Shown here one piece after another: positions 28,417-38,271 of a stretch of DNA of 64,000 bases. Location of the stretch: assembly GCF_901873445.1 (NCBI RefSeq), contig NZ_CABFLN010000073.1, positions 5,017 through 69,016 on the forward strand, written 5' to 3'. A model generated the notes under the pieces. That model saw only the letters and a program-made list of their open reading frames with translations, ran no database searches and was not told the origin of the DNA. The stretch is from Gemella haemolysans. Lineage in GTDB: Bacteria; Bacillota; Bacilli; Staphylococcales; Gemellaceae. The number at the start of each line of letters is the position of its first letter. Within the stretch, counting starts at the first letter, position 1. Both the position numbers and the translations under genes were made by a program.

Positions 28417-29754
28417 ATGGCTAAAACTATTACTAGAGAAGAAATTATTAAAAGAATTGAAGATGAAAATGTTAAATACATTCGATTACAATTTACTGAT
28501 ATTACTGGAACTATAAAAAACGTAGAAGTACCAGTAAGTCAAATCGAAAAAGTATTAGATAACAAAATGATGTTTGACGGTTCATCAATTGAAGGTTTCG
28601 TTCGTATTGAAGAAAGTGATATGTACTTATATCCTGACTTAAATACATTCTTAGTGTTTTCATGGGATAGTGAGTACGGAAAAGTTGCGCGTTTCATCTG
28701 TGATGTATACACAGTTGACGGAAAACCATTTGCCGGAGATCCTCGTGGTAATTTAAAACGAACTCTTGAAAGAATGAAAAAACTTGGTTTTGATACTTTA
28801 AACCTTGGACCAGAACCAGAATTTTTCTTATTCAGACTTAAAGAAAATGGTGAACCTAGTTTAGAATTAAATGATAATGGTGGATATTTTGACCTTGCTC
28901 CAGTTGATTTAGGAGAAAATGTTCGTCGTGATATCGTGCTTGAGTTAGAGCGTCTTGGTTTTGATATTGAAGCGAGTCACCACGAAGTTGCACCTGGACA
29001 GCATGAAATCGACTTTAAATATGATGATGTAATTTCAGCTTGTGATAACATTCAAACTTTCAAATTAATCGTAAAAACTATCGCCCGTAAACATGGACTT
29101 CATGCTACATTCATGCCAAAACCTATCTTCGGTATTAACGGTTCAGGTATGCACTGCAATGTTTCTATGTTTAGCAACGGTGAAAACAGCTTTTACGACG
29201 AAAATAGTGAGAATGGATTAAGCGAAGTGGCTTCGCACTTTATTGCAGGAATTTTAAAAAACGCTCGTAGTTTTACTGCTGTTTGTAATCCAACTGTAAA
29301 TTCATACAAACGTTTAGTTCCAGGATACGAAGCACCTTGTTATGTTGCATGGTCAACATCTAACCGCTCTCCATTAGTCCGTATCCCAGCAGCTCGTGGT
29401 AAATCTACACGTGTTGAAGTTAGATCAGTTGATCCAGCAGCTAACCCATATTTAGCTATGTCTACTATTTTGGCAGCCGGTTTAGACGGAATAGAAAATA
29501 AACTTGTTCCTGCAGCTGAAGTTAGAAGTAATATTTACGTTATGACTCCTGAGGAAAGAATTGCTAATGGTATTGATGAGTTACCATCAACATTATACAC
29601 AGCTCTTAAAGAACTATCTTCATCTTCTATTATGAAAGAAGCTCTTGGTGACCATATCTTCTATAACTTTATTGAAGCAAAATCAATCGAATGGGATTCA
29701 TTTAGAACTCAAGTTACAGACTGGGAAATTGATCAATATTTAAAAAATTATTAA
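28417..29754 (+). CDS. glnA: Glutamine synthetase, type I
   Basis: 445 residues, the alpha-type (Bacillus) form without the adenylylation loop. Makes glutamine from glutamate and ammonia. Signatures include [20 protein letters not shown], the ammonium/glutamate site [12 protein letters not shown], the ATP loop ... [17 protein letters not shown] region ([19 protein letters not shown]) and [16 protein letters not shown]. It also serves as the nitrogen signal through GlnR. RBS AAGGAG precedes ATG 28417. Confidence 0.98.
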   Translation: MAKTITREEIIKRIEDENVKYIRLQFTDITGTIKNVEVPVSQIEKVLDNKMMFDGSSIEGFVRIEESDMYLYPDLNTFLVFSWDSEYGKVARFICDVYTVDGKPFAGDPRGNLKRTLERMKKLGFDTLNLGPEPEFFLFRLKENGEPSLELNDNGGYFDLAPVDLGENVRRDIVLELERLGFDIEASHHEVAPGQHEIDFKYDDVISACDNIQTFKLIVKTIARKHGLHATFMPKPIFGINGSGMHCNVSMFSNGENSFYDENSENGLSEVASHFIAGILKNARSFTAVCNPTVNSYKRLVPGYEAPCYVAWSTSNRSPLVRIPAARGKSTRVEVRSVDPAANPYLAMSTILAAGLDGIENKLVPAAEVRSNIYVMTPEERIANGIDELPSTLYTALKELSSSSIMKEALGDHIFYNFIEAKSIEWDSFRTQVTDWEIDQYLKNY

Positions 29755-29762
29755 TTTAAAAG

Positions 29763-29803
29763 AAACAAGGGATAATTCGTAATTGAGTTATTCCTTGTTG
29801 TTT
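29763..29803 (+). terminator. Intrinsic terminator after glnA
   Basis: AACAAGGGATAA and TTATTCCTTGTT form a stem, followed by T-rich sequence on the plus strand. Confidence 0.8.
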
Positions 29804-29813
29804 AGTATACTTG

Positions 29814-29847
29814 AGAAAAAAATAGCTACAGAAAATATTTTCTGTAG
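29814..29847 (-). terminator. Intrinsic terminator after trxA
   Basis: CTACAGAAAATATTTTCTGTAG is a near-perfect palindrome followed on the minus strand by CTATTTTTTT, 13 bases past the trxA stop. Confidence 0.88.
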
Positions 29848-29859
29848 CCTCTTTGTATA

Positions 29860-30165
29860 TTAGTATTTAGATAATAATTCTACTAATGCTTCTTTGGGTT
29901 GGTATCCAGTTTTTTCTTCTAATACTTCACCATTTTTCATAATTAGTAGAGTTGGAATTGACATAATTCCATATTCACCAGCTGCCTCTTGATTTTCATC
30001 AACATTAACTTTGTAGAATTCAATGTTAGTTAATTCATTAGAAACTTCTTCTAATACTGGTGCTAACATTTTACATGGACCACACCATGGTGCCCAAAAG
30101 TCAAATACTTTTACGCTATCAGTTTTTGATAGTTCAAAAAATTCTTTATCTGTGATTTCTCTCAT
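29860..30165 (-). CDS. trxA: Thioredoxin
   Basis: 101 residues. Small dithiol reductase. Active site FWAPWCGPCKML (WCGPC at about 28-32), the cis-proline SIPTLLIMKNG and the C-terminal helix are intact. The redox motif uses two normal cysteine codons, so this is not a selenoprotein. It is the general reductant that could serve the Sec-containing oxidoreductase nearby (inference). Confidence 0.97.
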   Translation of the reverse strand: MREITDKEFFELSKTDSVKVFDFWAPWCGPCKMLAPVLEEVSNELTNIEFYKVNVDENQEAAGEYGIMSIPTLLIMKNGEVLEEKTGYQPKEALVELLSKY

Positions 30166-30248
30166 TGTTTCTGTCTCCTTTATTGCTTATGTTTTTATTT
30201 TATAATATCATTGAAAAATATTCAAATTATCTGTTTAATCTATAAATT

Positions 30249-32134
<1,886 letters not shown>

Positions 32135-32200
32135 ATTAATAACCTCTTTTTATTTTTATTCTTACTTTATATTATACACTGAAATATATAATAAAACAAA

Positions 32201-32217
32201 AGTCAAAAAAAGTCAAA
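32201..32217. promoter_or_regulatory. CtsR operator upstream of groESL
   Basis: AGTCAAAAAAAGTCAAA fits the CtsR tandem heptad RGTCAAANANRGTCAAA without mismatch. It lies about 67 bases upstream of groES. No CIRCE (TTAGCACTC-N9-GAGTGCTAA) was found between groES and nox. Confidence 0.8.
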
Positions 32218-32395
32218 TCATATAATTTTATACTTATGTAATTGCCTACAACTATCTTTTTCCTAATTTTAAAAAATAAATATTTCACAAAATTGTTTAT
32301 AATAAGGAACATATTTTCTCACCTAATAAAACGATAACAACGCTCTTCTTATCATTTTTTCAAACATATTATTTTTATATTTTAGCAATATATGT

Positions 32396-32401
32396 TATAA
32401 T
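32396..32401 (+). promoter_or_regulatory. Extended -10 element of the nox-like promoter
   Basis: TATAAT preceded by TGT (extended -10), leaving a leader of about 70 bases before the ATG at 32480. The -35 region is poor. The rest of the groES-nox gap holds no gene. Confidence 0.6.
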
Positions 32402-32479
32402 GCTGTTTGTATAATAATATGATAGTAATTATACGAGAAAAATTCAAATATTAAAAAATATTAATCAGGAGGAAAATAT

Positions 32480-33841
32480 ATGAAATATGTAGTTGTTGGA
32501 ACATCTCACTTCGGTTATGAAGCTGTTCAAACTATTTTAAAAAACGAACCTAACGCTGAAATTCACTTATACGAAAGAGGCGCTGGGGCATCATTTATGG
32601 GCTGAGGTAGCCAATCTTATTTAGATGGGACATCTAAAGCGTTATCTGAACTACACTTTGCAACAGAGGAGTCTTACCGTTCACAAGGTATTAACATCCA
32701 CTGCAATAGCGATGTTGTAGGATTAAACTCAAAAGAAAAATATGTTGTTGTTAAAACACCGGCTGGTGAAGAAAAACAATCTTACGATAAATTATTATTA
32801 AGTCCTGGTGGGGTTGCCGTTAAACCTCCATTCGAAGGAATTGAGTTAGAAAATATCCACACTTTCCGTGGGCCAGAAGACACTCAAGCTGTATACGATT
32901 GTATGCAAAACAGTAAAAAAGCTGTTGTAGTTGGTGGTGGATATATAGGTCTTGAAGTTGCAGAATCTTATGCAAAACACGGTATCGATGTAACAATCGT
33001 TGACTTCGCACCAAGAATCTTAAATACATATTTAGACCAAGAATTAACAGACATCCTTACTGAAGAAGGTGCTAAACACAACCTTAAAGTTCGTGGTGGA
33101 GAAAAAGTTCTTTCATTCAAAGGTGAAAACGGAAAAGTTACATCTGTAGTAACTGATCAAGGTGAATACGAAGCAGATACAGTAATCGTTTCTGTTGGTG
33201 TTCGTCCAGATGCTTCATGGTTAAATGGAGAATTAGAAATGACAGAACGTGGTTTTGTTGTTACTAACGAATACTTAGAAACATCTGCACAAGATGTATA
33301 CGCTGGAGGAGACTCTACTTTACTTCCATATGCTCCAACTCGTGGAGAATTACCAATAGCTCTTGCTACTTTAGCTCGTCGTCAAGGTGTAGTTGCTGCA
33401 TTAAACGCTATGGGTACAAAAACTAAAATGCCTGCAGTAAACGGTACTTCTGCATTATCATTCTTTGATTACAAATTTGTAAGTACTGGATTATCTCAAA
33501 ACGGTATTTGCTTATACGGTGGTAAAGTAGCTTCTAAATATGTAGAAGAAAGAATCTACCCTGATTTCATGAGAAAAGAAAACAATCTAGTTCATATGAA
33601 AATCTACTACGATGAAGATACTCACAGAGTTCTAGGAGCTCAATTCATGTCTAAACATGACGTTTCTAGTGCTATCGCAGCTTTATCAATAGCTATCGCA
33701 TCAGACTGGACATTAGAACAATTAGCACTTGCTGATATATTCTTCCAACCAGAATTTGACCGTCCATGGCACTTCATTAACGTACTTGCTATGGCAGCTC
33801 TAGACTACAAACTAGGTGGAGCAGATAAATTACTATTCTAG
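32480..33841 (+). CDS. nox: Probable selenocysteine-containing NADH oxidase/peroxidase (in-frame UGA at codon 42)
   Basis: 453 residues if UGA at 32603-32605 is read as Sec. The frame is open from the ATG (RBS AGGAGG) to TAG at 33841 apart from that one UGA. It is a flavoprotein of the NADH oxidase/NADH peroxidase family: N-terminal FAD fold GTSHFGYEAVQ with the catalytic His10, NADH-binding VVVGGGYIGLEVAESYAK, FAD-binding YAGGDSTLLP, and the C-terminal dimer domain with HDVSSAIAALSIAIASDWT and FFQPEFDRPWHFIN. In this family Cys42 is the single redox cysteine (sulfenic acid form), usually in SFLSCG; here the UGA is codon 42 in SFMG-U-GSQSYLDG. A SECIS-like hairpin follows. It may reduce O2 to water or H2O2 to water; the sequence does not decide. 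Left as a conventional stop, the first 41 residues would be useless. Confidence 0.85.
32603..32638 (+). promoter_or_regulatory. Putative bacterial SECIS element in the nox-like gene
   Basis: UGA is at 32603-32605. An 8-bp perfect stem (TTTAGATG, 32620-32627; CATCTAAA, 32631-32638) closes a GGA loop at 32628-32630. The loop begins 22 bases after the UGA and opens with G, matching the bacterial SECIS rules as I know them (loop 16-37 nt after UGA, G among the first two loop bases). The stem also encodes part of the protein. Confidence 0.75.
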
Positions 33842-33848
33842 TATAATG

Positions 33849-33884
33849 AAAAAAGTTCGCAGAAAAATTTCTGCGAACTTTTTA
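33849..33884. terminator. Bidirectional terminator between the nox-like gene and fic
   Basis: AAAGTTCGCAGAAA and TTTCTGCGAACTTT pair perfectly with A/T runs on both sides, serving two converging genes. Confidence 0.92.
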
Positions 33885-33892
33885 TTCTGGTT

Positions 33893-34501
33893 TTAAAATA
33901 AATCTTTAGAATTATAAACTATGTAACCTTCATAATAATAACTTGCATAAAGCCCCTTCATATAAATCTCCCTATCGTCAATTTCACTTATAAGAGCCTC
34001 TCTTAATATATGTTTAATTTCTATATCTCTAATTGGACTTCGCTGCATTGCTAATAAATAATCCTCTTTATTTATTTTATCCCAATCAATTACTTTTTGA
34101 ATTTGATTTTTTAGTATATGATCTAACCATAAACGTGTAACTCGGCCATTACTTTCACGAAATGGATGTGCGATATTCATTTCAACATATTTTTCTACTA
34201 TCTCTTCAAAAGTTCCTTGTGGCATTTGATCAATATGCTTTAAAGACGACTCTAAAAACATAACCGGTGCAAAACGAAAATTCCCTTTTGCTATATTAAC
34301 ATTTCTTACTTTTCCTGCAAAATCATAAATTTCTTCAAATAAATATTGATGTATAAAGGCTAAGGTAGAGAACTTACCTACTTCTTTGTTTTTTAGTAAC
34401 TCATCTGTAAATAATTTAATCGCCTTTTTCTTACTAAGGCGTTCTTCTTTACGTGCTAAAACTGAACTTTCTGTTATACAAAGCTTATTTTCAAGTACCA
34501 T
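33893..34501 (-). CDS. Fic domain protein adenylyltransferase, class III
   Basis: 202 residues. Fic enzymes AMPylate target proteins from ATP. The catalytic motif is HPFRESNGRVTR (about residues 112-123), close to HxFx(D/E)GN(G/K)RxxR but with Ser in place of the first Gly. The upstream beta-hairpin flap NIAKGNFRFAP is typical. Near the C-terminus SYYYEG fits the inhibitory motif (S/T)xxxE(G/N) of class III Fic proteins such as the Neisseria enzyme, so the protein should be autoinhibited and need no separate antitoxin. No toxin-antitoxin partner gene is adjacent. Target unknown. Confidence 0.85.
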   Translation of the reverse strand: MVLENKLCITESSVLARKEERLSKKKAIKLFTDELLKNKEVGKFSTLAFIHQYLFEEIYDFAGKVRNVNIAKGNFRFAPVMFLESSLKHIDQMPQGTFEEIVEKYVEMNIAHPFRESNGRVTRLWLDHILKNQIQKVIDWDKINKEDYLLAMQRSPIRDIEIKHILREALISEIDDREIYMKGLYASYYYEGYIVYNSKDLF

Positions 34502-34592
34502 AGTTCTCCTTTCTAAAATATATTTTCAACATTATCATAATCTATTATATATAACATTACTTCTCTTTACAACAATTTCACTATATTTTTAC

Positions 34593-34632
34593 AAAAAAAC
34601 CTACACAAGCTCCTTTTTGCCTGTGTAGGTTT
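34593..34632 (-). terminator. Intrinsic terminator after mtrB
   Basis: AAACCTACACAGGC and the complement around CTTGTGTAGGTTT form a long stem followed by TTTTTGT on the minus strand. Confidence 0.85.
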
Positions 34633-34637
34633 ATTAT

Positions 34638-34841
34638 TTATTCTGAAATTACTTGATCTAAATTTGATACTATTCTCGCTCTTCCTTGTACTTTAAAGTT
34701 TACGATATTATCAAAAATATTTAGAATTATAACTTCTCCCTTATTTAATATTTCTAAAGCTTCTTCATTATTGGTCTTCTTAGTAATAACTTTTACATTA
34801 TCTACTTCAGCTCTAATAATAATATAACTACTTTCTTTCAT
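34638..34841 (-). CDS. mtrB: Divergent TRAP-like protein (MtrB family)
   Basis: 67 residues. Recognised as MtrB, the trp RNA-binding attenuation protein, from NKGEVIILNIFDN (compare DKGEVIIAQF in Bacillus), the YIIIRAEVDNVKVI start and FKVQGRARI (compare IKVRGEALI), and from its place directly after folE, the mtrAB order of Bacillus. It is unusual: of the RNA-contact residues Lys37, Lys56 and Arg58 of B. subtilis TRAP only Lys56 is kept (Ile and Gln replace the others), and the loop with the tryptophan-binding threonines is three residues shorter. It may have a different ligand or a relict role. No trp genes are in the window. Confidence 0.75.
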   Translation of the reverse strand: MKESSYIIIRAEVDNVKVITKKTNNEEALEILNKGEVIILNIFDNIVNFKVQGRARIVSNLDQVISE

Positions 34842-34859
34842 AATCTACTCCTGTTAATA

Positions 34860-35420
34860 CTATAACTTGATTTTATATTGAATGTCTTTTACTAATTCCG
34901 TATTTTCTAAGAAAATACCAGTTTTTTTACTAGTTACTGTTTTTGATCCAATTTTCTTGATTCCACGCATGGCCATACACATATGCTCCGCTTCAATAAT
35001 TACATACACACCTTTTGGTTGCAATTGTTCTTCAATTGCGTTTACTAACATAAGCGTCATATCTTCTTGAATTTGTAGTCTACGACTAGCACTCTCAACT
35101 AAACGCGCTAGCTTACTAAGTCCTGTAATCTTTTTATTATTTGGGACATATGCGATGTGACACACACCATAAAAAGGTAACATATGATGCTCACATAATG
35201 AATAAAACTGAATATCTTTTACTAAAATAGGTTCATCATTATCTGATTCAAAAAATGTATTTATCTCTTCTTTTGGATCTACATTCGTTTTAGATAATAA
35301 CTCTTCATACATTTTCACACATCTTTTTGGTGTATCTAGTAATCCTGGTCTTGATGTATCTTCACCAATATTTTCTAATAATGTTTTTATAAGTTCTTGT
35401 GATTGTTCTTTATTTTTCAA
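34860..35420 (-). CDS. folE: GTP cyclohydrolase I (MtrA)
   Basis: 186 residues. First enzyme of folate synthesis, GTP to dihydroneopterin triphosphate. Zinc and active-site residues are in FYSLCEHHMLPFYG (Cys, His), the partner Cys is in EAEHMCMAMRGI, and GLSKLARLVES follows. 18 bases separate it from mtrB. In Bacillus this is mtrA of the mtrAB operon. Confidence 0.97.
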   Translation of the reverse strand: MKNKEQSQELIKTLLENIGEDTSRPGLLDTPKRCVKMYEELLSKTNVDPKEEINTFFESDNDEPILVKDIQFYSLCEHHMLPFYGVCHIAYVPNNKKITGLSKLARLVESASRRLQIQEDMTLMLVNAIEEQLQPKGVYVIIEAEHMCMAMRGIKKIGSKTVTSKKTGIFLENTELVKDIQYKIKL

Positions 35421-35439
35421 AACTATCCTCCATTTTTAT

Positions 35440-35478
35440 AAAAAAAAGAGCTACTAAGTAGTAACTCCTCTTTTTTGA
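35440..35478 (-). terminator. Intrinsic terminator after hup
   Basis: AAAGAGGAGTTACTACTTAG and complementary GTAGCTCTTTT-type arms with seven T following on the minus strand; between hup and folE, so folE needs either readthrough or its own promoter. Confidence 0.8.
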
Positions 35479-35490
35479 ATTAAATTGTTA

Positions 35491-35763
35491 TTATTTAACT
35501 GCGTCTTTAAGAGCTTTACCAGCTTTGAAAGCAGGAACTTTGCTTGCAGCGATTTCGATAACTTCGTTAGTTTGAGGGTTACGCCCTTTACGAGCAGCTC
35601 TTTCTCTAACTTCAAAGTTACCAAATCCGATAATTTGGATTTTTTCACCTTTAGCTAAAGTTTCTTCAACTGTTTCTACGAATGCTTCGATAGCAGCAGT
35701 TGCTTGTTTTTTTTGTAGTCCTGATTTCTCAGCAACTTTTGAAATTAATTCTGATTTATTCAT
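35491..35763 (-). CDS. hup: DNA-binding protein HU
   Basis: 90 residues. Nucleoid protein that bends DNA as a dimer. [21 protein letters not shown] and the signature [20 protein letters not shown] (about 46-65) are diagnostic; the arm residues RNPQTNE are intact. RBS GGAGG precedes ATG. The order hup-folE-mtrB matches hbs-mtrA-mtrB of Bacillus. Confidence 0.97.
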   Translation of the reverse strand: MNKSELISKVAEKSGLQKKQATAAIEAFVETVEETLAKGEKIQIIGFGNFEVRERAARKGRNPQTNEVIEIAASKVPAFKAGKALKDAVK

Positions 35764-35941
35764 TAATTCTTTACCTCCATTATTGAGTAACGGTTCTACC
35801 GTTTCACTTATTAAATATTACCATATAAATCGCTAATAATCAAGGTTTTATTATATAATTTTAGCATTTTTTAGTATTTTTTCTATATTTTAATTAGTAA
35901 TTTTCAAATTATTTTATTTTTCTGCAAATACGTAAACTTAT

Positions 35942-36952
35942 TTATTCAAATTTATTTAATTCTTCTGCTGCCATTTTATTCATAAGATTATTAACACAGT
36001 CTTTAATATTTAGTCCTTCATATAATACTTTGTATATATTCTCTGTTATTGGCATATACACATCGAATTGTTTAGACAAGAAATAACATACTTTTGTAGT
36101 TCTCACACCTTCAGCTACCATATCTAATTTTTCAATAGCGTCTTCTAATGAGAAACCTTGCCCGATTAAATAACCGCAATTATAGTTTCTTGAGTGTTTA
36201 GATGTACATGTTACTACTAAGTCACCTATGCCACCAAGACCTAAAAATGTCATTTCATCAGCACCTAGCTTTTTCCCTAATCTTGTTATCTCAATTAATC
36301 CACGTGTTAATAATGCTGCTTTGGCATTATCACCATAAGACATTCCATCAATTATTCCACATCCAAGGGCAATTATATTCTTTAGTGCACCACCAACTTC
36401 AACACCAATTAAATCTTTATTAACGTAAATTCTAAAATATTTATTATGGAAAATTTCTTGTGCTAACTTATTTAATTCATCATTTTTAGATGCAATAGCA
36501 ACTACTGTAGGATTTCTTAATATTAATTCTTCTGCATGAGAAGGACCACTTAATACACCTACACCCTTTAGTTTATCACTATCGATTTCATCAGATATAA
36601 CTTCTGACATTCTCTTATTAGTTTCCATCTCTAAACCTTTAGAAACATGAATGATAAACTTAGGACGTTCCAGATATTTATTAATATCCTTTGCTACTTC
36701 TCTCATCACTTTTGTAGGAACTGCAATAACAATTACATCTGCAAACTCAACTGCTTCTTTTAAACTACTAGTAGCAACGACTTCTTTTGGTAAAACAGCA
36801 TTTTTTAAATACCTACTATTTGTATGATTATTATTTATTTCATCCCTTGTTTTTTCACTTCTTGAATATAAGCGTAATTCATGTCCATTATCTACAACTG
36901 CTTGAGATAAGGCAGTCCCCCAGCTCCCGGAACCTATCACAGATATTTTCAT
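35942..36952 (-). CDS. gpsA: Glycerol-3-phosphate dehydrogenase (NAD(P)+)
   Basis: 336 residues. Makes sn-glycerol-3-phosphate from DHAP for phospholipids. The NAD loop IGSGSWGTALSQ is at residues 5-16, the substrate-site lysine is in GVEVGGALKNIIALGCGI (about 187-204) and RLGKKLGADEMTFLGLGGIGDL follows. Start 36952 has GAGGATAGG upstream and puts the Rossmann strand at the N-terminus; the longer in-frame extension to 37015 has no support. Confidence 0.96.
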   Translation of the reverse strand: MKISVIGSGSWGTALSQAVVDNGHELRLYSRSEKTRDEINNNHTNSRYLKNAVLPKEVVATSSLKEAVEFADVIVIAVPTKVMREVAKDINKYLERPKFIIHVSKGLEMETNKRMSEVISDEIDSDKLKGVGVLSGPSHAEELILRNPTVVAIASKNDELNKLAQEIFHNKYFRIYVNKDLIGVEVGGALKNIIALGCGIIDGMSYGDNAKAALLTRGLIEITRLGKKLGADEMTFLGLGGIGDLVVTCTSKHSRNYNCGYLIGQGFSLEDAIEKLDMVAEGVRTTKVCYFLSKQFDVYMPITENIYKVLYEGLNIKDCVNNLMNKMAAEELNKFE

Positions 36953-37108
36953 CGTCCTATCCTCACTATAAATTATTGTTAATTTTATTATATCAAATTT
37001 TCTAAAAATATACATTAATTTTACTTATAAGTATCATTTTATCATAATCCAAATTCTACTAAAATAGGCATCCACTATCTGCTATACTATTTTTTTCTTA
37101 GAAATTAT

Positions 37109-37116
37109 GTTATAAT
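37109..37116 (+). promoter_or_regulatory. Extended -10 element of the 37147-38194 small gene cluster
   Basis: TGT followed by TATAAT (37111-37116), about 30 bases before the first ATG. The -35 region is weak. Confidence 0.55.
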
Positions 37117-37146
37117 CTAGTCAGAATAAATAAAGGAGGTAATTTT

Positions 37147-37350
37147 ATGAATTGGTTTGAAATTACTTTAATAGATGGAAATCGTGGATTAATCAACTTA
37201 AACAATATCGTTGATATTTGGAAGGGACTAAATGATGAGTATGCGACTATTTCTCAAGTAAATGGAGAAGAAATTGAAGTACCTGCATCAGAATATGATA
37301 GATTAAAACGTGCATTAGATATGAAAGGATTCGTATTAGGAGGGTTCTAA
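37147..37350 (+). CDS. Small conserved-looking cytosolic protein, unknown
   Basis: 67 residues with a strong RBS (AAAGGAGGT). The sequence WFEITLIDGNRGLINLNNIVDI with a later TISQVNGEEIEVPASEYDRLKRAL resembles the short FlbD-like fold (two to three strands and a helix), but there are no flagellar genes here, so no function is claimed. It is first of three tightly packed plus-strand genes. Confidence 0.65.
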   Translation: MNWFEITLIDGNRGLINLNNIVDIWKGLNDEYATISQVNGEEIEVPASEYDRLKRALDMKGFVLGGF

Positions 37351-37351
37351 T

Positions 37352-37558
37352 ATGACTAGATTTTTAAAAATATTTCTTACTTTATTAACTATCACAATTG
37401 TAGGGTTTGGTTTATATTATTACTTTAACGACAACTCTACCGATGATAATAAAGTAGATGACAAAACTAATATTGAAAATACTGTAAAAAGCGAAACAAA
37501 TTCTCAAGAAAATATCGAAGGGACTGTCGTCACAAAACGCAGTACTGAAAATAATTAA
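37352..37558 (+). CDS. Small single-span membrane protein, unknown
   Basis: 68 residues: an N-terminal hydrophobic helix (LKIFLTLLTITIVGFGLYYYF, with a basic residue before it) and a polar, Asn/Asp/Thr-rich tail that would lie outside the cell. RBS AGGAGGG lies inside the end of the previous gene and only one base separates the two. No family recognised. Confidence 0.6.
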   Translation: MTRFLKIFLTLLTITIVGFGLYYYFNDNSTDDNKVDDKTNIENTVKSETNSQENIEGTVVTKRSTENN

Positions 37559-37579
37559 TTCTCGTGAAAGGATAGTACT

Positions 37580-38194
37580 ATGAAAAAGAATACACTTAAA
37601 AAAATAACAAGTTTATTTCTTACATCTACATTAATATTTTCTACAATAAGCGCATCAAGCATTAATCTTATAGAGGCAAAAGGATCATCAGCTAGACCAA
37701 GCGCTTCAAGATCTAGTTCTAAACCTAGTTCTTCTAAACCATCTAGTAGCAAACAAAGTTCTAAACCTACTAGTTCAGCAGCTAGTAGCAAACCAACTAC
37801 AAGCACTACTAAAAACTTCACTAAAAAGTCAGGTGGTTCATATAATAAGGATTATAATAGTTACAATAATCAAGGTTACAAAAAACAGTATACTGACTAC
37901 ATAAATAATAACTATAGAAATAGCGGTTTCTTCTCAGGAAGCAACATAACTAATATGTTACTTTGGTACACATTATTTAATTCAGCAACTTCGCATAATC
38001 ATATCCATGCTAGTGATCAGCAAAAAGAATTAGTCGATAATGTTAAAGATTCAAAAGTTCCTGTCTATATGCTAGAAATTAAGACAAAAGATGGGGAAAC
38101 AAAATACGTATCTGTTACAAAAGAACAATATGAAAAAGTCAAAGAAGGAGATAATATCTCTTTAAAAGACGGTAACTTAGAAATTAAAAACTAA
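37580..38194 (+). CDS. Secreted serine-rich protein, unknown
   Basis: 204 residues. Signal peptide with basic n-region MKKNTLKK, hydrophobic core SLFLTSTLIFSTI, and likely cleavage near IEAKG. Then a low-complexity Ser/Pro/Lys stretch of SSKPSS-type repeats (about residues 36-75), a Tyr/Asn-rich region, and a C-terminal hydrophilic domain with VPVYMLEIKTKDGETKYVSVTKEQYEKVKEGD. No LPXTG sorting signal and no catalytic motif. RBS AAAGGATAG precedes it; 21 bases from the previous gene, so probably one operon of surface or envelope function. Confidence 0.7.
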   Translation: MKKNTLKKITSLFLTSTLIFSTISASSINLIEAKGSSARPSASRSSSKPSSSKPSSSKQSSKPTSSAASSKPTTSTTKNFTKKSGGSYNKDYNSYNNQGYKKQYTDYINNNYRNSGFFSGSNITNMLLWYTLFNSATSHNHIHASDQQKELVDNVKDSKVPVYMLEIKTKDGETKYVSVTKEQYEKVKEGDNISLKDGNLEIKN

Positions 38195-38208
38195 TATCGT
38201 GCCAAAAA

Positions 38209-38265
38209 TAGGAGTGACTCGAAAACATAAGATTTCTACGAATCCATGTTTCCAAATCACTCCTT
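38209..38265. terminator. Bidirectional hairpin between the secreted protein and the MetE-like gene
   Basis: AGGAGTGA (38210-38217) pairs with TCACTCCT (38257-38264), with an inner stem GAAAACAT/ATGTTTCC. T-rich tracts follow on both strands. It shares GGAGTGACTC with the element at 39486-39542. Confidence 0.75.
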
Positions 38266-38271
38266 TTATTT

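Noticed and set aside
32480..33841. NADH oxidase gene as a simple nonsense pseudogene
   Set aside because: Only one lesion in 454 codons, exactly at the catalytic codon, with a SECIS-like hairpin; promoter, RBS and terminator are intact.
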